DNA from: Sinosporangium siamense
GTDB lineage: Bacteria; Actinomycetota; Actinomycetes; Streptosporangiales; Streptosporangiaceae
Direction: 5' to 3'
NCBI RefSeq assembly: GCF_016863435.1
Contig: NZ_BOOW01000036.1
Span: 62,001 to 126,000, forward strand
Length of the DNA: 64,000 nt
The translations under genes were made by a program, and so were the position numbers. This document shows, one piece after another, positions 33,218 to 42,799 of this stretch (positions are counted from its first letter, which is position 1; each line of letters opens with the position of its first letter). The notes beneath the pieces are model-generated. The model was not told the DNA's origin. It searched no databases and saw only the letters and a list, made by a program, of their open reading frames with translations.

Positions 33218-34456
33218 TCACCGTGTGGCGAGCGGCGGTGGGCTGAGCGGGACCGGCATCGGCACCGGCTCGGCGCGCGGTTCGGCGGCGGGCTCGGGTA
33301 GGTCGAGCAGACGGTAGATCGTTTGCCGGATCCTCCGTGCCGCCTCCCCCGGCACGGAGGTGAACATCGCCCGTAGCTCGGTGGCCTCGGCGGCCGACCA
33401 GCCCCTCATCGCGGCCTCGATCTGCCCGCCGAACGGCTGTTCCCGATCCAGTCGCCCCGCGAGCCGGCCCAGCAGCTCGAAATGCGAACCCGGCACCACA
33501 TCGTCGGCCTCGTACGGCATGAGCACGACCGGAAGGCCGAGCGCACTCGCATAGCAGACCGGGCTGCCGAGATCTCCGACGACCAGATCCGCTGCGACCA
33601 GAGCCCCACGCCACCCGTCCTCGGGCGGGAGCAGCGTGAGCCGCGACCCCGCATCACGGTCCATCCAGGCGTTGACCTGCCGTCGTCCGTGCCAGACCCA
33701 GGTGCTCGGGTGAAGGAAAACCACGACCCTGTAGTCCTCCGGTAACTCGGCCGCGAGCCTCACCGGCAGTGTGGGGTCCTGCTGGAGCAGGGAGTCGCCG
33801 CCGTAGTGAGAGGTGATGACGATGAGACGCTGGCCGGGGCCGACCCCCAAGGCGTTGCGGTAGGCGGTGCGCCGCGGTCTGCTCGCCAGCATGCGGTCAA
33901 AGCAGATGTCCCCAGCGAGTTCGCCGACGGACGCCGCTTCGGGACACTGTTCGGCCAGCACCCGCAGATTGTTCTCGTGCGGCACCATGATCGCGGAGGG
34001 GAGGGCGCGTCCTCTGGATGTCAGCCCCCGGGCACTGAGCCCACTGATCACCGGAGGGAGGGACGACCCGTTCCGGATGCGCTTGTTGGCGTAGAAGTTC
34101 GGGCCGGCACCGTGAAAGAAGCTCATGATCGGCGCATGGAGCTGCTCCAGCATGCCTTCGCCTGCTGCCATCGCCAGGTCGAACCTGGTCTCGGTCGCCT
34201 GCGACCAGGGCATCACCAGGCCCTCTGCTTTACGGAGGAAGTCGTGGGCGCCAGATGCGAAGACCGAGGACGGCGGGACCGTGTAGACCAGTTGCACGCG
34301 GTGGTCCGACTCCACGAGCGGGACGATGTCCATGAGACGGGTAGCGGCGGTCAGGTGGTGCACGACCACGAGGACGGTTTTATTTACCTTGACGGTGTCA
34401 CCTCTGGAGGCGACGAGTGAGAAGGGACCTTTGATGGGGCGGTCACCATACGGCAT
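33218..34456 (-). CDS. GT-B-fold glycosyltransferase-like protein
   Basis: A 412-residue soluble protein with two Rossmann-like halves. The first (KTVLVVVHHLTAATRLMDIV; RVQLVYTVPPSSVFASG) and second (QRLIVITSHYGGDSLLQQDP; YRVVVFLHPSTWVWHG; AADLVVGDLGSPVCYASALG; LPVVLMPY) resemble CDP-glycerol glycerophosphotransferase and other GT-B proteins. The GDLGS loop in the second half is where such enzymes bind the nucleotide donor. The C-terminal 30 residues are Pro-rich. Many actinomycetes carry relatives, I believe often mislabelled as a translation factor. Substrate is unknown. It sits among STAND and SARP genes rather than in a cell-wall cluster. Confidence 0.6.
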   Translation of the reverse strand: MPYGDRPIKGPFSLVASRGDTVKVNKTVLVVVHHLTAATRLMDIVPLVESDHRVQLVYTVPPSSVFASGAHDFLRKAEGLVMPWSQATETRFDLAMAAGEGMLEQLHAPIMSFFHGAGPNFYANKRIRNGSSLPPVISGLSARGLTSRGRALPSAIMVPHENNLRVLAEQCPEAASVGELAGDICFDRMLASRPRRTAYRNALGVGPGQRLIVITSHYGGDSLLQQDPTLPVRLAAELPEDYRVVVFLHPSTWVWHGRRQVNAWMDRDAGSRLTLLPPEDGWRGALVAADLVVGDLGSPVCYASALGLPVVLMPYEADDVVPGSHFELLGRLAGRLDREQPFGGQIEAAMRGWSAAEATELRAMFTSVPGEAARRIRQTIYRLLDLPEPAAEPRAEPVPMPVPLSPPPLATR

Positions 34457-35220
34457 GGCTGCCTCCTGGCATATGTCGGTTTTGGCATTCCAACACTCAT
34501 CAAGGGGTTAGAAGGCGCAATCTCTCACATGAACGGGGAATGCCCGGCGGCCCGGACGGCCACCCGCCGACAGCATGCACGGGGAGGGTTGATAAAAAGG
34601 TTGCAGTGGTGCTGACGGCGCGGTGGCAGGTCCTGATTTTTATGGGCGACGTGGTGTGGCAGCCATATCTGCAGGATCCGGGTGACTCTGCGAGGGGGCA
34701 ATCACCTTTTCCCGCTCCTGTAATTCATGGTGAGGGTGTATGCCCGGAAATATTCAGGGCATGCAGCCTAGGTGTTAGACCGAAATGTCGAGGGTGGTCA
34801 CACTGCGGATGATCCACCCGGCGAGGTGGTGGGCAACTGCATCATCCATCAGCGAAAGAATGACCTGAAGCATATATATTTAGCCCTTTTTGGGTTGATT
34901 GTGGAGGAAGGTGTAGCGCCCTTTCGGGTGATCAACGCTCCATCGTAGTAGCCTCGCCCCCTTCTTGTCGCCCTTTTGGTAGGGATATGTGTCATCCATT
35001 TTATGTTATGGTGTGATATGTGGCGATTCTTCCATATTACGCTTTTGGTAGCGGCCTGAATCCGATTGTAGTCACTCTGTGCTGGTAAATATGGGCATGA
35101 GGGGCGGAAGTGTTGGTTGTGTCAATCGTCATTTTGAGTTACCAAGAAGTTGGACAACATAAAATGTGAGAATTCCTCGTGAAAATCGGAGCGTTAGCTG
35201 CATCGGTGACCGGAGGTAGA
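34457..35220. other. Long AT-rich control region upstream of the SARP gene
   Basis: More than 700 bp without a convincing gene, becoming distinctly AT-rich from about 34855. Three similar CCCTTT-centred motifs occur at 34884, 34919 and 34971 (the first two followed by GGGT.GAT). CTTTTGGTAG is repeated at 34973-34982 and 35042-35051. GGAGGT at 35212-35217 is the ribosome-binding site of the next gene. Confidence 0.5.
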
Positions 35221-38200
35221 GTGCCCGTCTTCAAACTGGCAAGTGGTTCCGGTGTGGTGCTGTGTGTCGAAGGCGAGGAACACTCCCTCGGCTTCCCTCG
35301 GCAGCAGCTCATACTCGCCATGCTTCTTCTCAGCCCCGCGCAGGCGATCACGGTTAGCGAGATCGCCGACCGGATCTGGGGCGAACATCCGCCGCCCCAG
35401 GCTCGCAAGGACATAGCCAGCTACGTCAGCCGACTGCGTGGCCGGCTACGTAACCTCCTGGCGGACGACGTAAAGATCGTTTCCCGGCGGACGACATACG
35501 CTCTTGTGGTCGAGCCGGAGAACATCGACCTATGGCAGGTCCGTGCCCGATCGAGGGAGGCGCGGGCCCTTCTCAAGTCCGGCGAGATGAGGCACGCGCT
35601 CCGGCTTCTTCAAGAGGCGGAGGAGCTCTGGCCGGGCGAGGCTCTGATCGGCCTGCCGGGCGCGTGGGCGGCCCGCATGGCCGACACCCTGGCCCTGGAA
35701 CGCCGGAAGCTGCGGTGCGAGCGTATCGACCTGGAGCTCCGTCTCGGGCATCATGAACAGGTCCTCGGTGAGCTCTATGGACTCGCGGCTGCGGATCCGA
35801 CGGACGAGACGGTGGCACGCCAGCTCATGACCGCGCTCTACCGGAGTTCGCGGCAGGCCGAGTCCCTTCGCGTCTATCAGCGGGTCGGCCATCATCTCCG
35901 GGAGTCGCTCGGCACCGGACCCGGTCCTGAACTCAAAGAACTCCACTTGCGCATTCTCCGTGCCGACCCTGAACTCGCCGTCACTCCGATCTACAGCCGC
36001 GGCGGCGCTCAACGGCAGCCCAACACGCTGCCACGTGACATCCCCCACTTCACCGGACGACGTCGTGAGATCGCGGTCGTCAACCGGTGGCGTGCCGAGT
36101 TGGGGCACGGCTTCGCTCTGGTCTTGCAAGGCATGCCGGGAGTCGGGAAGACGGCACTGGCGGTGCACCTAGCGCACAGCCTGGCGGCTGACTATCCAGA
36201 CGCCTGTCTATATCTGGATATGCGGGGACATGACGCTACGTTTCCACCGTTGAGTTCCGCGGAGGCCCTCGCCGCCGTGCTGGAGATGCTTGGCATTCAA
36301 GGCAGACGTGTGCCCTCATCCCTGGAGGACCGGGCCGCGGTATGGCACGCCCAACTCGCTCATCGCCGGACAGTCGTGATTCTGGACGACGTCAGCGGTC
36401 CAGAACAGGTGCGGCCGCTGCTGACTGGGGCTCCCTCGGCACTGATGCTGATCACCACGCGGTCCAGGTTCGAGGAGTCGGAGGCGGTGCAGCCTCTCTC
36501 ACTGGACGTGCTGAGCCCCGGCGAAGCCGCCGATCTGGTGCGGCAGTTGGTGGACGGCCCCGCCGGCACCACTCCCACTCATGTGGAGGAGGTGGTCGAG
36601 GCATGCGGCGGGCTTCCCTTGGCGCTCACACTGCACGCCGGCCGTCGGTGGGAGCTGTCCGAGGAGAAGTCCGGCCGATTACGCCGCCTGCGGGGCCCCA
36701 TACCGGGTACGGCCGATGTGCCGCAGGAGGTCGGCTCCGCATTCGCGCTCTCCTATCGGGATCTTCCCGGTGAGGCTCAACTCGTCTTCCGCCGTCTGGG
36801 ACTGAGCCCGTGCCGCGACATCACCTTGTGGACTGCCGCCGTGCTGAGCGGCCTGCCCGTCGTCCTCGTCCGGGAGTCCGTCGACCTGCTCGTTCGTCAC
36901 CATCTGTTGCGTGAGATGCGGCCGGGACACGTGCAATTCCACGATCTCATCCGGGGATTCGCCCGGGAGCAGGCACAACGGGAGGACTCGGAGGGTGATC
37001 GCAGGCGTGCGCTGGAACGACTGCTCGACCACTATCACCGCACCGTGGTCTCCGCCGTCCTGCTGGCCGAGACCGGGCGGGCCGACACGCATGCTGATGC
37101 GCAGGCTGAGTTCGCCGACGCGGAGTCCGCACAGCAGTGGTTGCGGAGCGAATGGAGCAATGTGCTGCTCCTCGCGGAGTACGCCGCCGATCACGAATGG
37201 AAACGGCATTGTGCGCGGCTCACACACGCATTGTGGGAGTTCCTTGACGCCGAATGCCGCTGGAGCGAGGCGCTCGCAGCCTGCGAACTGGCGGTCAGGG
37301 CGTGCCAGGATCCCGGCGACAGCGCATGGGTGGCGCAGGCCCTGCTCGACCTGGGCTTCTTTCAATATCGGACGGCGGCGTACGCCGAGGCGCTTCACCA
37401 CACCACCAAGGCATTGAAGGCCCATCGCAGACGCGGCGACCGGCAGGGCGAAGCTCGAAGTCTGCACCAGATCGGCTTCATTCACTTCGCGTGGCACCAC
37501 CTCCGGGACGCCCTGGCCCACTACGAGGAGTCCATCGTCGTGTACAGGAGCGTCGGCGACATCAAAGGCGAGGCACGTGTGCTCGGCCCCTGCGGCATCG
37601 CGCTCTTCTGTCTCGGTCGCCCGGAGCAGGCGTTCACCTTCCTTGAACGGGCGCTTGAGGCTTATAGGATCGTCGGCGACCGCAGGGGGGAGGGGGACGC
37701 GCTCAACAACCTGGCCGAGTTCCAGCGGCGGCGTGGCTTTCACCGTGACGCGGTGAAGCTTTACGAGGAGTCGATGGAGATCTTCAAAGGGCTCTCCGGG
37801 CGGCAGAGCCTCGCCATCGTGAACAAGAACCGCGGGGACGTCCACCATTACCGGGGTGAGTTCGCTCAGGCGCTCGAATGCTACGCGGTGGCCAGGGTCA
37901 CCTTCGAGGAGATCGGCGACCTCAAAAATCAGGTCGAGATCTTCAATAGCCTGGGCAAGCTATATCTGGAGACGGCGGCGGCGAACGAGGCCCGCGTCTT
38001 TTTTCAGAAGGCGCGGGACATGGCGGACAAGTTTGAGTGGGCGGACGAGAAGGCCCTCTCGCTTATCGGGATGGCAGGCGTCCATAAAACCCAGCGGCGG
38101 TACGCGGAGGCCCTCGACCTGTGTCTGGAGGCCATCGCACTGACCCGCGGCTTCGCCGACATCTACCACGAGGCACTGGCCCACAAACTGATGGGCGACA

Positions 38201-38328
38201 TCTACCTGTGCTTGCGCTCCCAAATCGCCGCCCGAATCTCCTGGCGCCAGGCACTGCGCATCTTCGAGCAACTCAGCCTTCCCGACGCGGAAGAGATCGA
38301 AATCAAGATCTCGGTATTGGCCGAGTAA
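35221..38328 (+). CDS. SARP-type regulator with NB-ARC and TPR domains (AfsR-like)
   Basis: I start at GTG 35221 because GGAGGT lies just upstream; a GTG at 35179 in frame has no such site. The product is 1035 residues. Residues 1-95 form an OmpR-like winged helix (LGFPRQQLILAMLLLSPAQA; ARKDIASYVSRLRGRLRNLL), and 95-255 the BTAD (LYRSSRQAESLRVYQRVGHH). Residues 275-560 form an NB-ARC ATPase with Walker A QGMPGVGKTALAVHL near 302-316, VVILDDVSG and LITTRSRF. Residues 650-1030 carry TPR repeats (ALNNLAEFQRRRGFHRDAVK; FNSLGKLYLETAAANEARVF). This is the large AfsR layout used for pathway-specific or global activation of secondary metabolism. No biosynthetic cluster is visible in the window. Its end overlaps the convergent sensor kinase by 26 bp. 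Confidence 0.87.
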   Translation: MPVFKLASGSGVVLCVEGEEHSLGFPRQQLILAMLLLSPAQAITVSEIADRIWGEHPPPQARKDIASYVSRLRGRLRNLLADDVKIVSRRTTYALVVEPENIDLWQVRARSREARALLKSGEMRHALRLLQEAEELWPGEALIGLPGAWAARMADTLALERRKLRCERIDLELRLGHHEQVLGELYGLAAADPTDETVARQLMTALYRSSRQAESLRVYQRVGHHLRESLGTGPGPELKELHLRILRADPELAVTPIYSRGGAQRQPNTLPRDIPHFTGRRREIAVVNRWRAELGHGFALVLQGMPGVGKTALAVHLAHSLAADYPDACLYLDMRGHDATFPPLSSAEALAAVLEMLGIQGRRVPSSLEDRAAVWHAQLAHRRTVVILDDVSGPEQVRPLLTGAPSALMLITTRSRFEESEAVQPLSLDVLSPGEAADLVRQLVDGPAGTTPTHVEEVVEACGGLPLALTLHAGRRWELSEEKSGRLRRLRGPIPGTADVPQEVGSAFALSYRDLPGEAQLVFRRLGLSPCRDITLWTAAVLSGLPVVLVRESVDLLVRHHLLREMRPGHVQFHDLIRGFAREQAQREDSEGDRRRALERLLDHYHRTVVSAVLLAETGRADTHADAQAEFADAESAQQWLRSEWSNVLLLAEYAADHEWKRHCARLTHALWEFLDAECRWSEALAACELAVRACQDPGDSAWVAQALLDLGFFQYRTAAYAEALHHTTKALKAHRRRGDRQGEARSLHQIGFIHFAWHHLRDALAHYEESIVVYRSVGDIKGEARVLGPCGIALFCLGRPEQAFTFLERALEAYRIVGDRRGEGDALNNLAEFQRRRGFHRDAVKLYEESMEIFKGLSGRQSLAIVNKNRGDVHHYRGEFAQALECYAVARVTFEEIGDLKNQVEIFNSLGKLYLETAAANEARVFFQKARDMADKFEWADEKALSLIGMAGVHKTQRRYAEALDLCLEAIALTRGFADIYHEALAHKLMGDIYLCLRSQIAARISWRQALRIFEQLSLPDAEEIEIKISVLAE

Positions 38329-39511
38329 GAGCGAGCACATCGCCCTCCCCCCGGTCCAGGGCGCGGGGGAGTTCCACCGTGATGGTCAGCCCGCCCTCGT
38401 CGCGGGGGCGGGCGGAGACCGTGCCGTGGTGGGCCTGGGCGATGACGCGGACGATGGACAGGCCGAGGCCGCTGCCGCGTTCGGAGTGGAGGCGGTCGCC
38501 GTGGAGGCGGCGGAAGGGCTGGAAGATGGTCTCGATCTCGTAGGCGGGGACGGGGAGGCCGGTGTTGGCCACGACGAGTTCGACGCGGTCGTCGCGTTGG
38601 CGGGTGGTGGCCCAGACTTCGCCGTCGGGGTGGTTGTGGCGGATCGCGTTTTCCACGAGGTTCTGGACCAGGCGTTCGAGGAGGATGGGGTCGCCGGCGG
38701 TGGGGGCGGAGTCGAGCAGGTGGTGGATGGTGATCTTGCGTTCGGCGGCTTTGGGGGAGACCTGGTCGAGGACGTGTTCGACGACGTCGGTGAGGTCGAA
38801 GGGGCGTTTGTCGAGGACGGTCTGTTCGCCTTCTGCGAGGGCGAGGAGGCCGTCGATGAGTCGTTCGTGCCGGGAGTTGACCACGAGGAGGGACTCGCCC
38901 AGGCGCTTGAGGTCCTCGGTCGCCTCGGGGCGCCGTACGGCGACGTCGATCAAGGTGCGGTTGATCGTGAGGGGGGTGCGGAGTTCGTGGGAGGCGTTGG
39001 CGACGAAGCGGCGCTGGCCGTCGAAGGAGCGGGCGAGGCGGCCGAGCATGGTGTCGAAGATGTCGGCCAGTTCCTTGATTTCGTCTTGCGGGCCGTCGTA
39101 GCCGATGCGTGCGGTGAGGTCGTGGCTTTGGGCGACGTGCCGGGCGGTGCGGGTGACGTGTTCCGCGGGGCGGAGGACGTAGCGCGCGGCGCGCCAGCCG
39201 AGGCCGGCGGCGGCGAGGGCGGCTACGGCGGTGCTGGCGACGCCGATGAGGCGCACGTTGGCCAGGGCGTCCTGCTGGTAGACGCGCCGGGTCACCTCGC
39301 TCCGCTCGCGGGCGATGATATATCCGTATTGCCCGGGGAAGAAGGTTTCGCCGGTCGTGTTGGAGCGGATGCTCGTGGGTTGACCCAGGCCCGCGCGGGG
39401 TTCGAGGGTCTGCCGTACGACGAGATAGGTCACGGTGACCAGGGTCAGGCCGAGGAGGAGGGAGACGAGTCCGCACGTCAGTGCGATTCTCGCCCGGATG
39501 GAGAGTTTCAC
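38303..39511 (-). CDS. Two-component sensor histidine kinase
   Basis: GTG 39511 overlaps the response-regulator stop as GTGA, giving 402 residues. Residues 10-35 and 85-108 are membrane helices enclosing a short 50-residue extracytoplasmic loop. A HAMP domain spans about 108-160. The phosphoacceptor is His175 in NASHELRTPLTI, and the ATPase domain shows NLVENAIRHN and GSGLGLSIVRVIA. This is the compact BaeS/MtrB-like layout. It pairs with the OmpR-type regulator upstream; signal unknown. Confidence 0.9.
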   Translation of the reverse strand: MKLSIRARIALTCGLVSLLLGLTLVTVTYLVVRQTLEPRAGLGQPTSIRSNTTGETFFPGQYGYIIARERSEVTRRVYQQDALANVRLIGVASTAVAALAAAGLGWRAARYVLRPAEHVTRTARHVAQSHDLTARIGYDGPQDEIKELADIFDTMLGRLARSFDGQRRFVANASHELRTPLTINRTLIDVAVRRPEATEDLKRLGESLLVVNSRHERLIDGLLALAEGEQTVLDKRPFDLTDVVEHVLDQVSPKAAERKITIHHLLDSAPTAGDPILLERLVQNLVENAIRHNHPDGEVWATTRQRDDRVELVVANTGLPVPAYEIETIFQPFRRLHGDRLHSERGSGLGLSIVRVIAQAHHGTVSARPRDEGGLTITVELPRALDRGEGDVLALTRPIPRS

Positions 39512-40164
39512 GGGATGCGATACCCCACTCCGGGCACGGTTTCGATCACAGGAGGCTCGCCCAGTTTGCGGCGCAGTTTGACCATGGTGGTCCGTACGGT
39601 GTTCGTGAAGGGGTCGATGTTCTCGTCCCACACCTTTTCCAGCAGGGTCTCGGACGAGACGACCGCGCCGCGGGCGCGCATGAGCTCGGCGAGCACGCCG
39701 AACTCCTTGCGGGCGAGGGGCACATAACGTCCGTCGCGGAAGACCTGGCGGTGGCCGCGGTCGAGGCGGATGCCGAGCCGTTCGAGCATGGGAGGGTCGG
39801 CGGGGCGCACCCGCCGGCCGAGGGCGTGCACACGTGCGAGGAGTTCTTCGAAGGCGAAGGGTTTGGGCAGATAGTCGTCGGCGCCGAGGCTCAGGCCGGC
39901 GACCCGTGACCTGATGTCGCTCGCGGCGGTGAGCATAAGGACGCGGACCATCGCCCCGTTTTCTAGGACATTTCGGCATATATCGTCGCCGTGTACGCCG
40001 GGAAGGTCCCGGTCCAAGATGAGCACGTCGTACTCATGAACCCCGAGTCGCTCTAACGCGGCGTCGCCGTCATAGGCGATATCGACGGCCAGCGCCTCCG
40101 CTCTCAGCCCCTCCGCGATGGAGTCGGCGAGCATGCGCTCGTCCTCCGCGACGAGTATCCGCAC
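39508..40164 (-). CDS. OmpR-family response regulator
   Basis: I take GTG 40164 (VRILVAEDER, with GGGGG four bases upstream) as start, giving 218 residues; ATG 40185 with GGAG is an alternative. The receiver domain has acidic pair Glu7-Asp8, phosphoacceptor Asp51 (LILDRDLPG), Thr in MLTAAS and Lys in YLPKPF. The C-terminal winged helix is LARKEFGVLAELMRARGAVV and VRTTMVKLRRKLGEPP. It is coupled to the sensor kinase. The divergent membrane glycosyltransferase gene is a likely target. Confidence 0.9.
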   Translation of the reverse strand: MRILVAEDERMLADSIAEGLRAEALAVDIAYDGDAALERLGVHEYDVLILDRDLPGVHGDDICRNVLENGAMVRVLMLTAASDIRSRVAGLSLGADDYLPKPFAFEELLARVHALGRRVRPADPPMLERLGIRLDRGHRQVFRDGRYVPLARKEFGVLAELMRARGAVVSSETLLEKVWDENIDPFTNTVRTTMVKLRRKLGEPPVIETVPGVGYRIP

Positions 40165-40267
40165 GTTTCCCCCCGTGGTCCGCATTCGCTCCCCGAGCTG
40201 TGGGGGTGACACAAGAGACACCCCGCAGGCGCCCGGCGCAAGCCTGGCGAAAGCGGCATAACGCCAG

Positions 40268-40287
40268 CGTAACCATATCTAGTTACG
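40268..40287. promoter_or_regulatory. Inverted repeat between response regulator and GT39-like gene
   Basis: CGTAAC-N8-GTTACG is perfect and lies in the divergent promoter region; a TATAGA element follows at about 40295. It could bind the response regulator, though OmpR-type proteins more often use direct repeats. Confidence 0.35.
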
Positions 40288-40359
40288 TCCAGGGTATAGA
40301 GCACAAGATGAACTCTCCCCCTACGTCCGGACACATCCGGTTGTGGACAGGGGGGACCG

Positions 40360-41844
40360 ATGTCATCACAAACAAGTGGGGTTATACCGACTGTTATCAC
40401 GGCCTCACCCCAAAGAACATCCCGGTACGGCAGAGCCAGGAAACTGCTCCGCGCCCACCGCGTCTTCGCGGTGGTCCTCCTGGCCGCGGCAGCCGTCAGG
40501 GTGCTGCTGATGCTGACCTATCCCATGGCGCAGGTCTATTGGTACGACTCCTTTACCTATCTGGACACCGCCGTGCACATGAAGCCGCCCGGCGCTCTCC
40601 ACCCGGCCGGCTACTCGGCCTTTCTCTGGTTGTTCCGGCCATTCGGCAGCGTGGCCCTTGTGGCGGCCGTGCAGCACGTCATGGGGCTCGGCATCGCTCT
40701 GATGATCTATATGCTGCTGCGCCGCCGGGGCCTGCCCGGATGGGGAGCGGCTCTGGCGACCGTCCCGGTGCTGTTCGACCCGTCGTTCATGCGCCTCGAA
40801 CATGCGATCTTGTCCGACACCCTGGTCATCTTCCTGCTGGTGGCCGCGATCACGGTGCTCATGTGGCGCGCCAAGGTGTCGGTGCGGGCGGCGGCGATCG
40901 CCGGGCCGCTGATCGCCCTTGCGGGGCTGAGCAGAACGGTTGCGGTGCCGGTGCTCGGGCTGGCCGTGCTCTATCTCATCGCCTGCAGGGCCGGTGTGCG
41001 CGTGGTGGCGGTCATGGCTGTGGCGGGGGCGCTGCCATTGCTGGCCTACGCGGGGTGGTACGCGAGCCACCACGGGAGGTTCGCGCTCAGCGGGTCCGAC
41101 GGGGTGGCGCTGTGGGCGCGGACCATGACCTTCGCCGACTGCTCGGTCGTCAAGCCGCCCGAGCCGGAGGCCAGGCTCTGCCCGAACGGCACGGTGGTGG
41201 ACGCGGCCTCCGAATATGTATGGGCGCCGGGGGCCTCGCTCAACCGGCTGCCCGGCGACAGGTTCTCGCACAACGCCCTGGCGAGATCGTTCGCGCTGCG
41301 GGCCATCGCGGCTCAGCCGTTCGACTATCTGAGAGAGGTCGTGCGAGATACGTCCATCACCTTCTCCTGGACACCGATCGCCCATCCGAAAAGGGTCACC
41401 ACGCCGGCGGCGACGTTTCCCGTCGGGACGTGGTCGCTGCCGGAGTTTCCGCTGATCGACAAGGTGAAGCGGGAGTACGACAGCGATATCCGGGCGCTCG
41501 GCGCCGCTGAGCCGTACGCGAGTCTCCTGTCGGCCTACTATTACCCGCTGATTCTGCGTGGGCCGCTCTTCGGGCTCATGCTGGTGGCGGGTGCGGCCGG
41601 GCTGTTTATGCGGCGGCGGCAGGCGCTGCTGCCGTGGGCGGCCGCGGTGTTCATGTTGGTCGCGCCTGTGGCGGCTCTGGGCTTCGACCACAGATATGTC
41701 TTGCCCGCCGTTCCGCCGGCCGCTTTGGCGGCCGCGCTCGGTGCACACTCCCTTGTCCGGGGCTTGCGGCGCCGCCGCCGGAACGGTGAACCCGCCAGAG
41801 AGGCCGACCGGGCCATCGACCATACTCATGTTGCGCACTACTAA
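40360..41844 (+). CDS. GT39-like membrane glycosyltransferase
   Basis: A 494-residue polytopic membrane protein (ATG 40360 preceded by GGGGGG). After a first helix (VFAVVLLAAAAVRVLLMLTY) the first extracytoplasmic loop has YWYDSFTYLDTAVHM, whose acidic residue matches the catalytic Asp of GT39/GT-C enzymes. HPAGYSAFLWLFRPFG follows, then about eight further membrane segments and an external domain with three cysteines (ADCSVVKPP; ARLCPNG). It probably uses polyprenyl-phosphate sugars outside the membrane for cell-wall or protein glycosylation. It is divergent from a two-component system that may regulate it. Confidence 0.75.
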   Translation: MSSQTSGVIPTVITASPQRTSRYGRARKLLRAHRVFAVVLLAAAAVRVLLMLTYPMAQVYWYDSFTYLDTAVHMKPPGALHPAGYSAFLWLFRPFGSVALVAAVQHVMGLGIALMIYMLLRRRGLPGWGAALATVPVLFDPSFMRLEHAILSDTLVIFLLVAAITVLMWRAKVSVRAAAIAGPLIALAGLSRTVAVPVLGLAVLYLIACRAGVRVVAVMAVAGALPLLAYAGWYASHHGRFALSGSDGVALWARTMTFADCSVVKPPEPEARLCPNGTVVDAASEYVWAPGASLNRLPGDRFSHNALARSFALRAIAAQPFDYLREVVRDTSITFSWTPIAHPKRVTTPAATFPVGTWSLPEFPLIDKVKREYDSDIRALGAAEPYASLLSAYYYPLILRGPLFGLMLVAGAAGLFMRRRQALLPWAAAVFMLVAPVAALGFDHRYVLPAVPPAALAAALGAHSLVRGLRRRRRNGEPAREADRAIDHTHVAHY

Positions 41845-41930
41845 CTGGTTGAACCAGCGAAATGTGCGAGACGGCGGGGATCTCACACACCCGCCGCTGG
41901 AGAAAAACTCTCCTAGTTCTTGAAATACCT

Positions 41931-41970
41931 GGCACGGCCCCGGGGCGCGGCAGCGTCCCGGGGCCGTGCC
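41931..41970 (+). terminator. Strong hairpin terminator after the GT39-like gene
   Basis: GGCACGGCCCCGGG (41931-41944) and CCCGGGGCCGTGCC (41957-41970) form a perfect 14-bp stem. The rest of the 308-bp gap up to 42152 holds the carbonic anhydrase promoter region without other clear elements. Confidence 0.75.
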
Positions 41971-42152
41971 GCGGAACCGGCCCGTACGGAACAACCGCAG
42001 GTGAAACTGCATCCGACTCGCAACTGAATGAGCAGTCAAAGCAGTAGTTGATCTCCGGGGGAATCCTAACTCTCCTCAAGATGTTTGCTCGCCCCGAGCT
42101 GGGTCGTCGCTCATTACGGTGTGTGGAAATCAGCACACACGGGAGTGAATCC

Positions 42153-42761
42153 ATGAAGGACCTGCTGGAAAAAGCTCGTTCATTCAGTCAGCGGATCAGC
42201 GGCGAGCGGGAGAAATACCGGAAACTCGCTGCCGGCCAGTCCCCTGAGGCGCTGTTCATCGCCTGCTCGGATTCCCGAGTGATGCCCGCCCTAATCACCG
42301 TGGCGCGGCCCGGGCAGCTCTTCGAGCTGCGCAACGCAGGCAACATCGTCCCGCCGTACGGTCACCAGGCCGTGTCCGGCGAGGTCGCCACGATCGAATA
42401 CGCCGTGAACGTGCTCAAGGTCCGCGACATCGTCGTCTGCGGCCACTCGCACTGCGGCGCCCTCGGCGCCCTGGCCAGGAAAGAGGACCTGTCGGCCCTT
42501 CCGGCCGTGGGCCGCTGGCTGGAGCTGGCGAAGTCCCCTCTGGCCCACGCGCTCTCCCGCCCCCCGGAGGACCCCACCCTCCTCGACCTCGGCCAGCGCC
42601 ACGTGGTCGCCCAGCTCGCGGCCCTGCGCACGTATCCCGCCATCAAGGCCCGTCTCGACGCCGGGGAGATGACGCTGCACGGCTGGTTCTACAAGGTGGA
42701 CACCGGAGAAGTGCGCGAATTCGACGGCCGGGAGGAATTCCGGGTGCACGGGGCTTTCTAA
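42153..42761 (+). CDS. Beta-class carbonic anhydrase
   Basis: ATG 42153 with GGGAG seven bases upstream gives 202 residues, a normal length. Zinc ligands are Cys38 (IACSDSRV), His98 and Cys101 (CGHSHCGAL). The Asp40-Arg42 dyad is intact. The NAGNIVPPYG loop is also typical. It hydrates CO2 to bicarbonate in the cytoplasm. It lies 38 bp upstream of a SulP transporter in the same direction, and the pair is a recognised bicarbonate-handling module. Confidence 0.93.
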   Translation: MKDLLEKARSFSQRISGEREKYRKLAAGQSPEALFIACSDSRVMPALITVARPGQLFELRNAGNIVPPYGHQAVSGEVATIEYAVNVLKVRDIVVCGHSHCGALGALARKEDLSALPAVGRWLELAKSPLAHALSRPPEDPTLLDLGQRHVVAQLAALRTYPAIKARLDAGEMTLHGWFYKVDTGEVREFDGREEFRVHGAF

Positions 42762-42799
42762 GTCCAGCACTACCTACCGAATTATGAGGGGCAGATTCG

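Noticed and set aside
34540-34812. A 90-codon plus-strand frame in the SARP upstream region
   Set aside because: No ribosome-binding site, no recognisable domain, and composition like surrounding non-coding DNA.
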